Shown in pieces: positions 24,346-33,563 of a stretch of 45,227 nt of DNA. A program made the translations under genes and the position numbers. This DNA comes from Halobacteriovorax sp. GTDB taxonomy: Bacteria > Bdellovibrionota > Bacteriovoracia > Bacteriovoracales > Bacteriovoracaceae. Each line of letters opens with the position of its first letter. Within the stretch, counting starts at the first letter, position 1. The stretch covers positions 1-45,227 of the forward strand of contig NZAF01000182.1 in NCBI GenBank assembly GCA_002686115.1, read 5' to 3'. The notes beneath the pieces are model-generated. The model was not told the DNA's origin, made no database searches, and saw only the letters and a program-made list of their open reading frames with translations.

Positions 24346-25855
24346 TTTTCTCCAGCTACAGGTTCCCCTACAGCTACCATGTTACGACTTCGCACCAATA
24401 ACTAATCCCAGCATCGCCCCTATTATTATAATAATTTTTCAATTACTATAAATAAAAACAAAGCTTCAACTGAAACTAACTTTCAGCGCGTGACGGGCGG
24501 TATGTACTGAATTTGATTACTCTTTCACCGTGACGTTCTGATTCACGATTACTGACGATTCCACCTTCATGTTCTCGAGTTGCAGAGAACAATCCATATT
24601 ACGAGGAAATTTATAGATTTGCTCAAACTCACGTTATCGCTTCTTTTTGTTATCCCCATTGTAGCACATCTGTAGCCCAGTTCATAAGGGTCATGAGGAC
24701 TTGGCGTAATCCTTTCTTTCATTTGACGTTTAATAATAAAACATCAACTATATCTTTAAAGTACTTTTTGTTTTTAGATAAGAAAAACCTAGCAATTAAA
24801 GAAAAGGGTCTCGCTTATTTTAGGAATTAACCTAAAGTCTCACGATATAACCTGACGACAGCCATGCAACCCTGTATACTTTTTTATATGATTAAATATA
24901 AAATTTGACGTACATGTCAAGAACTGGTAAGGTTTTGCGCGGATCATCGCATTAAACAACATGCTCCACCGTGTGGACAAATCCCCGTCAGATCTTTTAA
25001 GTTTCAACCTTGCGATCGTACTTCCCAGGCGGAATGTTTACCGTGTTAACTAAAATGCTGAGATAAGTACCCCAACATTGAACATTCATCGTTTACGGTA
25101 TGGACTAACAGGGTCCCTAATCCTGCTTGCTACCCACACTTCCGTGCCTCAATGTCAGTTTAGATCCAGATAGTAGCCTTCGCCATATAAGATTCCTTTT
25201 AAGATCAAATAAATGCAAGCTTTATCTTTAAAAATTCCACTATCCTCTCTCTAACTCTAAGTCCGTAAATATTACATGCACACTAATATTTCAATTTAGT
25301 TTTTAACAATAAATTTATCGGACCACCTACGCACCCTTCACGCCCAATAATGATGAATAACGCTGGCCCCCCCAGTATTACCGCGGCTGCTGGCACTGTG
25401 TTAGTTTGCCGGGACTTCCTACTGCAAATCATATCATTATTAATTTATTGCTGAAAGAGTTTTACAACTTGACAACTGTCTGTTCACTCATGAAATATTG
25501 CTGGATCAAGCTTGCGCTCATTGTCCAAGATTCCACACTGCTGCCTCATCTAAAAAAGTTTGGACCTTGTCTCAGTTCCAATGTGGCTGATCATCCTTTC
25601 AGACCAGCTAAAGATCGACGGCTTGGTAAGCCATTACCCCACCAACTACCTAATCTTGTACGAGCTCATCTAGAAGCGAAATCAATCTTTTGAATATCTG
25701 GAATTTCTAATGCCAGTCTTCTAGGTAGATTCTCGTATATTACTCACCCGTTCGCTACAAAATAAATTTTAATTTTATTTCGTTCAACTTGCATGTGTTA
25801 AGCATATTTCTAGCGTTCATTCTGAGCCAGGATCGAACTCAATATTAAATTTTTC
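24346..25855 (-). rRNA. rns: Small subunit ribosomal RNA
   Basis: This is a bacterial-type 16S-like rRNA of about 1.5 kb on the minus strand. Its 5' region contains GATCCTGGCTCAGAATGAACGC (complement around 25815-25840, shown here in part). The 530 loop is the complement of ACCGCGGCTGCTGGCAC at 25379-25395. The 3' region contains GTAACATGGTAGCTGTAGGG near 24370. It is continuous and unfragmented. The ends are estimated. The spacer upstream of its 5' end (25856-26051) is A/T-only and holds no gene. Confidence 0.95.
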
Positions 25856-26051
25856 GAAAAATACAATTTTTCAAAACAACTTGAAGACACTCAAATTTTA
25901 TTAGTTTTTAATTTTTTAATTAATATCTAAGCTAACTTTTGGTTAATTATATAAATTTTTAATATTTATATAATAATACTATATAACCAATAAATCTAAA
26001 AAAATAAAAAAAAAGGAATTTATCCTTTAATAGTAAGAAAATAGAAAACTT

Positions 26052-27221
26052 TTAAATATCTTTCAAAGAAATAATTTTATCTTTAGTCCTACTTAATTGA
26101 TCAGAATGATATTGTTTTTTTACACCTGAACGTTCTCTAAAAGTTAATAAAATAGGAGCAACGATACTCACTAAAAGAACTAAACCTGACATAATAAAAG
26201 CAAATGAATATTTAGTATAAAAAACCATACCTAAATCCTCTAAATCATTTAATACAGGTCTTAAGTTAAAGTAACTTTCTAAAGAACTATCACGAACAAC
26301 CTCATTTAATCTCCAATAATATAAATTAGTTAGTAAACTAGAATTATAACTTTTAAAGAAAATAAAAAATAAACTTAAAAATAAAAAAAATAAAAAAAAA
26401 TTAAATAAGCCGGATTTTTTTAACTTATACTCAGGTATTTTTTCAAATTTTAACATCATAATAACAAATAAAAATAAAACTGCAATAGCACCTACATAAA
26501 TAATAACATATAATAAAGCAAATAACTCTAAACCATAAGCTAATAAAACAATACTTGAATATACATAAGTTGCAATTAAAAATAATAAAGAATTAATTGG
26601 ATTACGAGATAAAATTATACCAAAAGCATTTAATAAAAAAAAGCTATAAACAAAAAAAGAAACAACAGAATCAAAAGTTAAATTATAACTTTCAATACTA
26701 TAAAAATATACACTTTTTACAAAAAAAACAACATTAGTTTCTTCAGAAAAAAATGAAAAAAACATATTATTAACTATATTCACAAATGAATTATACTCGC
26801 CAATAATATAAGGGCAACCTATTTCCTCAAAAAATTGAGTTAATACTAAACTCATTCTTGAGATATATGATATATTAAACTCATTAAAAAACGATAAGTA
26901 TAAATAAAAATATACCATAATTGAAATTAAAATTAAACTACTTACTATATTTTCAACAATATGAATATAATTAAATAAGCTGTAATTTTTAAAAATAAAA
27001 TTACCAACACTTATTAAAATATATAAACCAATAAAAAATACAATAAATAGAATATTCAAACTAAATGATAAATCAAAAACTAAAACATTAATTAAACTTA
27101 ATAAAACTACAAAAATAGAATAAAAGTTTCGGAAATCATTTTTAGTTTTTAAAACATCACCTTTTAATGAAAATTCAAAATAATCAAAATTATTATTATT
27201 ATTAATATTATTATTTAACAT
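26052..27221 (-). CDS. nad6: NADH dehydrogenase subunit 6 with a ~180-residue N-terminal extension
   Basis: This is a membrane subunit of complex I. The ND6 core starts near residue 185: VVSFFVYSFFLLNAFGIILS, NPINSLLFLIATYVYSSIV, and the signature LLYVIIYVGAIAVLFLFVIM with its pi-bulge helix. The last helix is coded around 26150-26230. The whole protein is 389 aa against a usual 170-240. The extension begins with an Asn run (MLNNNINNNNN), followed by three or four hydrophobic helices and loops that match no family I know. The ATG at 27221 is 19 bp after cox2b. The extension might be an ancient fusion or a fast-evolving addition. Confidence 0.95.
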   Translation of the reverse strand: MLNNNINNNNNFDYFEFSLKGDVLKTKNDFRNFYSIFVVLLSLINVLVFDLSFSLNILFIVFFIGLYILISVGNFIFKNYSLFNYIHIVENIVSSLILISIMVYFYLYLSFFNEFNISYISRMSLVLTQFFEEIGCPYIIGEYNSFVNIVNNMFFSFFSEETNVVFFVKSVYFYSIESYNLTFDSVVSFFVYSFFLLNAFGIILSRNPINSLLFLIATYVYSSIVLLAYGLELFALLYVIIYVGAIAVLFLFVIMMLKFEKIPEYKLKKSGLFNFFLFFLFLSLFFIFFKSYNSSLLTNLYYWRLNEVVRDSSLESYFNLRPVLNDLEDLGMVFYTKYSFAFIMSGLVLLVSIVAPILLTFRERSGVKKQYHSDQLSRTKDKIISLKDI

Positions 27222-27240
27222 AGTTAAAAAAAATAATTAC

Positions 27241-27810
27241 TTAATTTACTTTTAAAGTAGAAAAAGTATCAAATGGAGATTTACACCAAGCATAAAAAGC
27301 CTCTAAATCTACAGCTTCAACAACAATAGGCATAAAAGCATGATTTACACCACAAATTTCAGAACATTGGCCATAAAAAAAACCCTCACGTTTTAAGAAT
27401 AAAGCAGTTTGATTTAAACGACCAGGACAAGCATCTAATTTAATACCTAACGAAGGCACGGTCCAACTATGAATTACGTCTAAAGATGTAATTAAAAAAC
27501 GAATCCAAGAACCATAAGGTAAAATAACATTATTATCAGTAGCTAATAACCTATAAAAACCGTTGCTTAAATCCTCAGTTTTTACCATATTACTAGTAAA
27601 TTGATAATTTTTAAAATAAAACACATTAGTATTATAAAAATCAACATTATAAAAACTTACTAATAAAAACATAACTAAACTGTTTAAACTGAATAAAACT
27701 AAAGCAGGTACAATTAAAATAGGAATTAAAAAATACTGACCTAGATGATAAGGTTTATTAACTTTAAATAAAAAACTAAAAATTGAAGAATTAATAAAAT
27801 AGTTTAACAA
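27241..27810 (-). CDS. cox2b: Cytochrome c oxidase subunit II, C-terminal copper-A half (separate gene)
   Basis: This is the IMS-facing electron-entry domain of complex IV. All copper-A ligands are present: the His in SLDVIHSWTVPSLGIK and the Cys-x-Glu-x-Cys-x3-His-x2-Met set in YGQCSEICGVNHAFMP. The Cox2 homology starts at about residue 70 (NYQFTSNMVKTEDL), just where cox2a stops. In place of the normal two helices there is one new hydrophobic segment at residues 25-53, presumably an anchor that puts the domain in the intermembrane space. There is no upstream ATG: the frame is closed at 27829 and the likely start is the TTG at 27810, preceded by TTTTTTAACT, the same context as the nad6 ATG. 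It is 189 aa and lies upstream of nad6. Confidence 0.93.
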   Translation of the reverse strand: MLNYFINSSIFSFLFKVNKPYHLGQYFLIPILIVPALVLFSLNSLVMFLLVSFYNVDFYNTNVFYFKNYQFTSNMVKTEDLSNGFYRLLATDNNVILPYGSWIRFLITSLDVIHSWTVPSLGIKLDACPGRLNQTALFLKREGFFYGQCSEICGVNHAFMPIVVEAVDLEAFYAWCKSPFDTFSTLKVN

Positions 27811-27920
27811 AGTTAAAAAATATAAGAACTATTAATAAATAAATATTAAATAAACTAATAAAAATCTTTCTAGGTACAAAAAAATAACAAGCACTTAAAA
27901 TACTTGAAAATGAATACCAC

Positions 27921-27992
27921 TACCCAAAAGTGGAATTGAACCACTACACAAGGATTTTCAGTCCTTTGCTCTGCCAGTTGAGCTATTTGGAT
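27921..27992 (-). tRNA. trnF: tRNA-Phe (GAA)
   Basis: The acceptor pairs ATCCAAA with TTTGGGT, the D stem is GCTC/GAGC, the anticodon loop carries GAA, and the T arm is AGTGG-TTCAATT-CCACT. It is the last of three tRNAs before cox2b. Confidence 0.94.
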
Positions 27993-27998
27993 TTTAAA

Positions 27999-28071
27999 CA
28001 AGTGGAGAGAGACTCGAACTCTCATCAATTGATTTTGGAGACCAACACTCTACCAATTAAGCTATCCACTC
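27999..28071 (-). tRNA. trnW: tRNA-Trp (CCA)
   Basis: The anticodon arm is TTGGT-CTCCAAA-ATCAA, so the encoded anticodon is CCA, not UCA. The acceptor is GAGTGGA/TCCACTT with G1·U72 and discriminator G73, as is usual for Trp. It is the only Trp tRNA found, although UGA is used as Trp throughout the genome. Confidence 0.94.
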
Positions 28072-28076
28072 TGTTA

Positions 28077-28148
28077 TAGCAAAAGAGGGAATCGAACCCC
28101 CGACACGTAGATTATGATTCTACTGTTCTACCACTGAACTACTTTGCC
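28077..28148 (-). tRNA. trnM: tRNA with CAU anticodon (elongator Met or lysidine-type Ile)
   Basis: The acceptor is GGCAAAG/TTTTGCT, the anticodon arm GTAGA-ATCATAA-TCTAC, and the T arm GGGGG-TTCGATT-CCCTC. Two non-initiator CAU tRNAs exist here (this one and 34986-35057). One should be elongator Met and the other tRNA-Ile with C34 modified to lysidine. I favour Met for this one but cannot decide from sequence alone. Confidence 0.85.
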
Positions 28149-28180
28149 ATATTTTATTATTTAATAAAATTTTTATAATT

Positions 28181-29374
28181 TTATTTTTGTTTAAATAATA
28201 AAAAAAATTTATTCACATAACTCCAAGGCCACCAATAGAAATCCATATTAGAATCCCAAAAATTAGCATAAGGAATAAAGAATAAAAAGTATAAAAAATG
28301 AGCATGGAATGCAATATAACCTAACTCGGTATAAGGATACTCAACTGGTTGAGCACCTAACCAACCTAATAATAAAAAGTTACCTACGAAAGTCCAAAAA
28401 CATAATTTATACCTAAAACGAAACTGAGCACTCTTAACAAACACCGGATTTAAAAATAGAACGGCTAAAATTAAAATAGCTGCAACCATAGCAATTACAC
28501 CATTTAATTTATTTGGAATAGAACGTAAAATAGCATAAAATGGTAAGAAGTACCACTCAGGAACAATATGAGTAGGAGTTACCATAGGATTCGCTCTAAT
28601 ATAGTTATCTGAATGTCCTAAATAATTTGGAATAAAGAATACAAAGTATGAAAAGAACATTAAAAATAAAATAAATCCAAATAAATCTTTTACATAGAAA
28701 TAAGGGTAAAAAGATACTTTATTATAATTATCAAAATATAAAGGGTTACCTGAACCATCAATATGTAATAAAATTAAATGTAATAATACTAAACCTAAAA
28801 TAACAAAAGGTAATAAGTAGTGTAAACTAAAGAAACGGTTTAAAGTAGCATTATCTACAGAAAAACCACCCCATAACCAGTGTACAATATCTTCACCTAC
28901 ATAAGGAACAACAGTAACTAAATTAGTAATTACAGTTGCACCCCAAAAACTCATTTGACCCCAAGGTAAAACATAACCAATGAAACCAGTACCCATCATT
29001 AATAAAAAGATTAAGATACCAGTAGACCAAAGTAAACGTCTTGGATATAAATAAGAACCATAATAAAGGCCACGAGCAATATGAATATAAACTACAATAA
29101 AAAACATAGATGCACCATTTGAGTGAGCATAACGTAATAACCAACCGTAGTTAACATCACGCATAATATGCTCTACACTATCAAAAGCTAAATCTACATG
29201 CGGAGTATAATGCATTGCTAAAAAAATACCTGTAATTAATTGAATGGCTAAACAAATACCGGCTAATGAACCAAATCCTCACATATAACTCACGTTAACT
29301 GGTGTTGGATAATCGATTAATTCATTTTTTAAAATAGGTAAAATAACTGAAGTACGTAATACAGACTCTTTCAT
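28181..29374 (-). CDS. cob: Apocytochrome b
   Basis: This is the core of complex III with both quinone sites. The ATG at 29374 gives 397 aa. It starts MKESVLRTSVILPILKNELI, and the UGA at about 29280 encodes the conserved Trp in SYMWGFGSLAG. Heme-ligand His residues lie in WLLRYAHSNGASMFFIVVYI and SLHYLLPFVILGLVLLHLIL. The Qo-site motif PEWYFLPFYAILRSIPNK is intact. Length and order are normal, with no intron. It is flanked by tRNA-Asp upstream and the Met-Trp-Phe tRNA trio downstream. Confidence 0.98.
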
Positions 29375-29393
29375 AAATGAATTTAATTAAAAA

Positions 29394-29465
29394 CGGGAAT
29401 GAAGGGAATTGAACCCATATCAATAACTCGACAAGCTAATGCTCTAACCTTTAAGCTACATTCCC
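29394..29465 (-). tRNA. trnD: tRNA-Asp (GUC)
   Basis: The acceptor is GGGAATG/CATTCCC with discriminator G73, the D stem GCTT/GAGC, the anticodon loop TTGTCGA giving GUC, and the T loop TTCAATT. It lies immediately upstream of cob. Confidence 0.93.
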
Positions 29466-29496
29466 TTAGGACTATAAAATATAAGAATTGATTCTT

Positions 29497-29568
29497 GGCT
29501 AAATAACATAATGGTTAATGTATTGAATTGCAAATTCAATGATAGTGGTTCGATTCCACTTTTAGCCT
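29497..29568 (+). tRNA. trnC: tRNA-Cys (GCA)
   Basis: The acceptor is GGCTAAA/TTTAGCC with U73, the anticodon arm TGAAT-TGCAA-ATTCA giving GCA, and the T loop TTCGATT. It is one of only three genes on the plus strand and is divergent from tRNA-Asp. Confidence 0.94.
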
Positions 29569-29623
29569 TTTAGATAAAGGAAAAAAATATTATTTTATTT
29601 TTACTCAAAAAAATAAAATAAAA

Positions 29624-29705
29624 GCCTTAATGGTGGAATTGGTAGACACGCTAGATTTAGGTTCTAGTCTTGCAAAAGGTAGGAGTTCGAGTCTCCTTTA
29701 AGGTA
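29624..29705 (+). tRNA. trnL: tRNA-Leu (UAG)
   Basis: This is a class II tRNA with a long variable arm. The acceptor is GCCTTAA/TTAAGGT (G1·U72), the anticodon loop carries TAG, and the T arm is AGGAG-TTCGAGT-CTCCT. It is on the plus strand together with tRNA-Cys and converges on atp8. Confidence 0.94.
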
Positions 29706-29715
29706 ATTTTTAAGC

Positions 29716-29740
29716 GTCTTTATGAAAAAATCATAAAGAC
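29716..29740. terminator. Hairpin between convergent units (tRNA-Leu and atp8)
   Basis: GTCTTTATG pairs perfectly with CATAAAGAC over a 7-base loop of A/T. It lies 10 bp after the plus-strand tRNA-Leu and 50 bp after the minus-strand atp8, the only place where a plus-strand tRNA unit faces the main minus-strand unit. A bidirectional terminator or processing role fits the position but is an inference. Confidence 0.55.
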
Positions 29741-29789
29741 ACCACTAATTAGCTCACCCATACTAATTGAAAAAATACTTAGAGGTAAA

Positions 29790-30185
29790 TTAATCTTCTA
29801 AATTATTAAAAAAATAACTAAAAAATAAGAAACCAGTTGAAAAAGATGAACTTTGGAAACTTTGACGTTTTAAAATATAATACGAATTTTTATTAGTAAA
29901 ATACGATAATAAATTATTAAATGATTCATAAAAAAATTTATTACAAAATAAAATACCCGAAAATTTAAAAACAGTAGTACGAATAAAAATTACGAACTCA
30001 TTAAACATTTTTAAAAAGAATGTAATAAAAAAAATAAAAAAACTTGAAATATAACGACCTCTTAACTTTAAGATCATAATACTATAACTAAAAAAACCTC
30101 TTAATAAGTAAAAAAAAGAAAAACCTATTAAAGTAATTAACCAAAAAACTTGTGGAAAAAAAGTTGAAAAATCCATTTGTGGCAT
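29790..30185 (-). CDS. atp8: ATP synthase F0 subunit 8
   Basis: This is a small single-helix subunit of the F0 stator. The N-terminus MPQMDFSTFFPQVFWLITLI is the standard Atp8 opening (Met-Pro-Gln-x-Asp, then a helix). The 131 aa length and a basic, Phe/Ser-rich C-terminal tail are typical of protist Atp8. It follows nad3 by 38 bp and ends before the convergent hairpin. Confidence 0.93.
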   Translation of the reverse strand: MPQMDFSTFFPQVFWLITLIGFSFFYLLRGFFSYSIMILKLRGRYISSFFIFFITFFLKMFNEFVIFIRTTVFKFSGILFCNKFFYESFNNLLSYFTNKNSYYILKRQSFQSSSFSTGFLFFSYFFNNLED

Positions 30186-30223
30186 ATTTTTATAAATAAA
30201 AACTTAAAAAAGTAACTTTAAAT

Positions 30224-30589
30224 TTACCAATCTAAAGCACCTTGTCTTCACTCGAATATAAAACCAAAACCTAATAAAACTAAAAAAAATAACATAGTTA
30301 AAAAACCAGTTAAACCTAAAACAGATAAACAGATAGCCCAAGGAAATAAAAAAGCAATTTCTAAATCAAACACAATAAATAAAATTGCAATTAAATAAAA
30401 ATGAATTTCAAATTTTAAACGAGCATCTTCAAAAGGATCGAAACCACATTCATATGCTGATATTTTTTCAATATCTCTATTTTGACTAAAAAATAAAGAT
30501 AATAATTTTGCTAAAAATAACATAATAAATACCAAACAAATAGAAACTAGAAAAAAAATAAATATATTTATATAATTTATAGTAAACAT
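30224..30589 (-). CDS. nad3: NADH dehydrogenase subunit 3
   Basis: This is a complex I membrane subunit whose loop gates the quinone site. The loop motif SAYECGFDPFEDARLKFEI contains the conserved Cys. The UGA at 30248 must be read as Trp: it gives the conserved C-terminus FEWRQGALDW before a TAA at 30224. With that, the protein is 121 aa, the normal size. It lies between atp6 and atp8. Confidence 0.97.
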
Positions 30590-30606
30590 TTTATATTAAA
30601 TTAACC

Positions 30607-31353
30607 TTAATGTAAGTGAATTACATCATTTAAATAAATACATACTAAAACAGTGAAAACATAAGCCTGTAAAAAAGCAATAGCCATTTCTAAACCAGTA
30701 ACTAAAAAAATAATAATTAATGGAAAAATACCAATATTTAACCAAATACCTAAAGCTAAAAACATACTCCAACAAAACCAAGCTAAAATGTTTAATAAAG
30801 TATGACCAGCCATCATATTTGCAAATAGTCGAATAGATAAACTAAAAACTCTAGCAATATATGAAATAATTTCAATAGTAACAATAAATGGCATAATAGC
30901 TAAAGGAGCACCATCAGGTAAAAATAAACCAAAAAAATGTAATCTATGTTTTACAAAACCAATAAAAGTAACACCAAAAAAAAAAATTAAAGCAATAGAA
31001 AAAGTAAAAATAAACTGACTAGTTACAGTAAAACTATAAGGAATCATACCTAAAATATTTGACAAAAATAAAAATAAGAATAAAAAGAAAATTAATGAAA
31101 TATATTTAACATATTTAACACCAACATTTTCTACAATTAACATTCTAGAAAATACAAATAAATTATTGATTAATAAAAAATGCCATTTTACAACCATTAA
31201 AGAAACATAAGAAAAAAAAAATAATATCAATAACATTAATGCTAAAATCATAACAACTACTAAAGTAGAGTTAGTTATTGAAAAATAAAAATTATGTAAA
31301 TTAAGAGAAATCAAAGTAATTAATTCAAACTGTTCTAAAGGTGAATTAAACAT
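30607..31353 (-). CDS. atp6: ATP synthase F0 subunit a
   Basis: This is the stator half-channel subunit that works against the c-ring. The essential Arg lies in LSIRLFANMMAGHTLLNILA. The length is 248 aa with five to six helices and an N-terminus MFNSPLEQFELITLI typical of mitochondrial Atp6. It lies between nad4 and nad3 with short spacers. Confidence 0.97.
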   Translation of the reverse strand: MFNSPLEQFELITLISLNLHNFYFSITNSTLVVVMILALMLLILFFFSYVSLMVVKWHFLLINNLFVFSRMLIVENVGVKYVKYISLIFFLFLFLFLSNILGMIPYSFTVTSQFIFTFSIALIFFFGVTFIGFVKHRLHFFGLFLPDGAPLAIMPFIVTIEIISYIARVFSLSIRLFANMMAGHTLLNILAWFCWSMFLALGIWLNIGIFPLIIIFLVTGLEMAIAFLQAYVFTVLVCIYLNDVIHLH

Positions 31354-31394
31354 ATATTATATTAAAAAGTAACTAAAAAACTTTTTATTTTATT

Positions 31395-32873
31395 TTATTT
31401 TACGTCATATAGACGTAAAAATCTAAAAACAGAATACTCAATACTTTCTATAAAAATTTGAGGACATACACCAAATAATAATGTTAAATAAGCTAAAATA
31501 CTTAAAACATAAAAATCACGTGCAGACATATCTTTAAATTTACTAATATATTGAACTTTTAGTGAACCAAAAACAACACGATTGTATAATAAAATCATAT
31601 AAGCAACTGTAAATACACTAGCTAAAGCACTAATAACAGCCGCAAATGTATTTGTAGCAAAAATACCAATTGTTGTTAAAAACTCACCAACAAATATACA
31701 TAAACCAGGTAAACCCATATTTGCAATGGTAAAAAAAAAGAAAAAAAAAGAGAATAATGGCATAACTTGACTTAAACCACCATAATATTTAATTAACCTA
31801 GTACCATAAATATCATACAGAACACCTACTAATAAAAACAATGCACTTGATACTAAACCATGACCTAACATTAATAAAATACCACCCATAATACCATAAT
31901 AATTTAATGAAAAAATACCTAACATACCATAACTCATATGAGCTACAGATGAGTAAGCAATAATTCTTTTCATATCAACCTGGCGTACAGTTGTTAATGA
32001 AGCATAAACAATACCAATAACACAAAGAGTTAATGCTAAAGGTAAAAAAAATTTAGTTGCATCACTAAAAATAGGTAAAACAAACCTTAAAAAACCATAA
32101 CCACCTAGTTTTAATAATAAACCTGCTAAAATCACAGAACCAATTGTAGGAGCTTCCACGTGAGCTTCAGGTAACCAAATATGAAATGGCCATAAAGGTA
32201 CTTTAATGGCAAAACCAATAAAAAATAAAATCCATAATAATTTTTGAGTATTTAAATTGTAATTAAAAACATAACTATCATACCAACCGGTACTACCTAC
32301 AGTTAAATAAATAATTAAAATACCTACTAACATAAATAATGAACCAAAAAATGCATAAAATAAAAAATAATTTGCTGCTTTCATTCTACGACTACGAGAA
32401 CCCCAAATACCAATGATTAAAAACATAGGAATTAAAATTGCTTCAAAAAATACATAAAACATTAAGAAATCTAAAACAATAAATGAGGCTAAAATAAATA
32501 ACTCTAATAATAAAAATAAAGTAAAAAATAATCTAACTTTTTTATCCACACTAAAAGCTACTAAAGAACAAACAGAAAATAAAAAAGTAGTTAATATTAT
32601 TAAAAATAACGAAATACCGTCAATACCTAATACCATAAAAGAATCTTCAGGAAAATAAAAAAACTTAGGACCTTCTATATAAACAAAATTATATTCATTA
32701 ATACTTTGTAAACAAACTTTTCAAATTTTACATGATAAAATAAACATTACCATAGTAATTACTAAACTAACAACACGAATTTGATTATTACTTTTTACAA
32801 TGGGTGTCCATAAGAATAGACCACCACCAAAACCTAATAACATTATTGTATAAATTAATGTGCTTAATACCAT
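31395..32873 (-). CDS. nad4: NADH dehydrogenase subunit 4
   Basis: This is an antiporter-like proton-pumping subunit of complex I. The ATG at 32873 gives 492 aa, a normal length, with one UGA read as Trp (SCKIWKVC). A shorter reading from 32636 (MVLGIDGISLFL) would cut off the first helices. The core includes FKVPLWPFHIWLPEAHVEAP-type sequence (here AIKVPLWPFHIWLPEAHVEA) and RIIAYSSVAHMSYGMLGI. It follows tRNA-His by 60 bp containing a TA-dinucleotide run. Confidence 0.97.
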
Positions 32874-32907
32874 TTTTTAATGTGTTTTATAACATTTACT
32901 ACTACTA

Positions 32908-32926
32908 ATATATATATATATATATT
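32908..32926. repeat. TA dinucleotide run upstream of nad4
   Basis: About nine TA units lie in the spacer between tRNA-His and nad4. This is a simple sequence tract of unknown significance; it could be length-variable between strains or a weak promoter-like element. Confidence 0.7.
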
Positions 32927-32933
32927 TAAATAT

Positions 32934-33008
32934 GGCAAGTAATGGGAATTGAACCCACGACCAAAAGATCCACAATCTTTCACTCTAAACCACTGAGTTA
33001 TACCCGCC
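32934..33008 (-). tRNA. trnH: tRNA-His (GUG)
   Basis: The acceptor is GCGGGTA/TACTTGC, preceded by an encoded extra G (position -1) opposite discriminator C73, the His identity pair. The anticodon arm is AAAGA-TTGTGGA-TCTTT, giving GUG. Confidence 0.94.
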
Positions 33009-33012
33009 TACT

Positions 33013-33050
33013 AAAAACTTTACTTTTTACTTAATTAATGTAAAGTTTTT
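33013..33050. other. 11-bp stem-loop over the 3' end of the rpl10 candidate
   Basis: AAAAACTTTAC (33013-33023) pairs with GTAAAGTTTTT (33040-33050). The 16-base loop contains the stop codon of the upstream gene. It lies between that gene and tRNA-His. It could protect the 3' end after tRNA excision. Confidence 0.6.
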
Positions 33051-33559
33051 TTTATAATTTAATAAATAAAAGAATTTAAATACAGCTAACCTATTTAACA
33101 CGAAGTATACAAAAAACTTTTGTAATAACAACCTATAAATAGATTCCATAGAACCTTTATAATTTTTAAGAGTATCTTTAACTAAATTAAAACGCTTAGC
33201 ATCTACAAATAAATTATTATTAATAATCATACCTAAAAAAATTAACTTTGACTTATTATTATCAATAAATTTAACTAAGTCATAGAAATTAACTTCATTA
33301 GTTTGACCATAACTTAAAAAAGATTGACTTTTTAATAAATAACGTAACTTTAAGTTAGAATTATTTAAATAAATCGATGAAAATACACCACGTTTTAACC
33401 AAATAGTTGAAAGATTAAACTCCTCTAACTTATACATAAAGCTTTTTAAAGCAGATTCATTATCTCTATAATTCCAAAAAAAAAAAAAAAATTATTCTTT
33501 AGAATTATTTTATTTAATGCAACAGAATATCTTTGTTTTCTATAAAGCCAAAAATTCAT
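33027..33559 (-). CDS. rpl10: Probable ribosomal protein L10, frame broken at a 16-T run
   Basis: The frame from 33437 (136 aa) has an L10-like second half: GQTNEVNFYDLVKFIDNN then KSKLIFLGMIINNNLFVDAK. Upstream, an ATG at 33559, four bases after the nad7 stop, opens MNFWLYRKQRYSVALNKIIL and runs into a tract of 16 T (plus-strand A at 33476-33491). One more T there would join the two parts as ...KNNFFFFFWNYRDNESALKS..., matching the usual L10 order: basic helix, hydrophobic strand, Tyr-Arg, long helix, Lys-Arg-Gly-Val. The joined protein would be about 178 aa, as for L10. So the gene is either real with a length error in the run, frameshifted or slipped in expression, or degenerate. L10 anchors the stalk of the large subunit. 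Confidence 0.55.
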
Positions 33560-33563
33560 AAAA

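Noticed and set aside
25406..25693. Plus-strand frame of 95 codons
   Set aside because: It is the antisense of the conserved 5' third of the small rRNA.
24201..26051. A replication origin next to rns
   Set aside because: Only an AT-rich spacer and one hairpin are present; nothing distinguishes it from other spacers.
28923..29144. Minus-strand frame of 73 codons
   Set aside because: Out-of-phase shadow inside cob.
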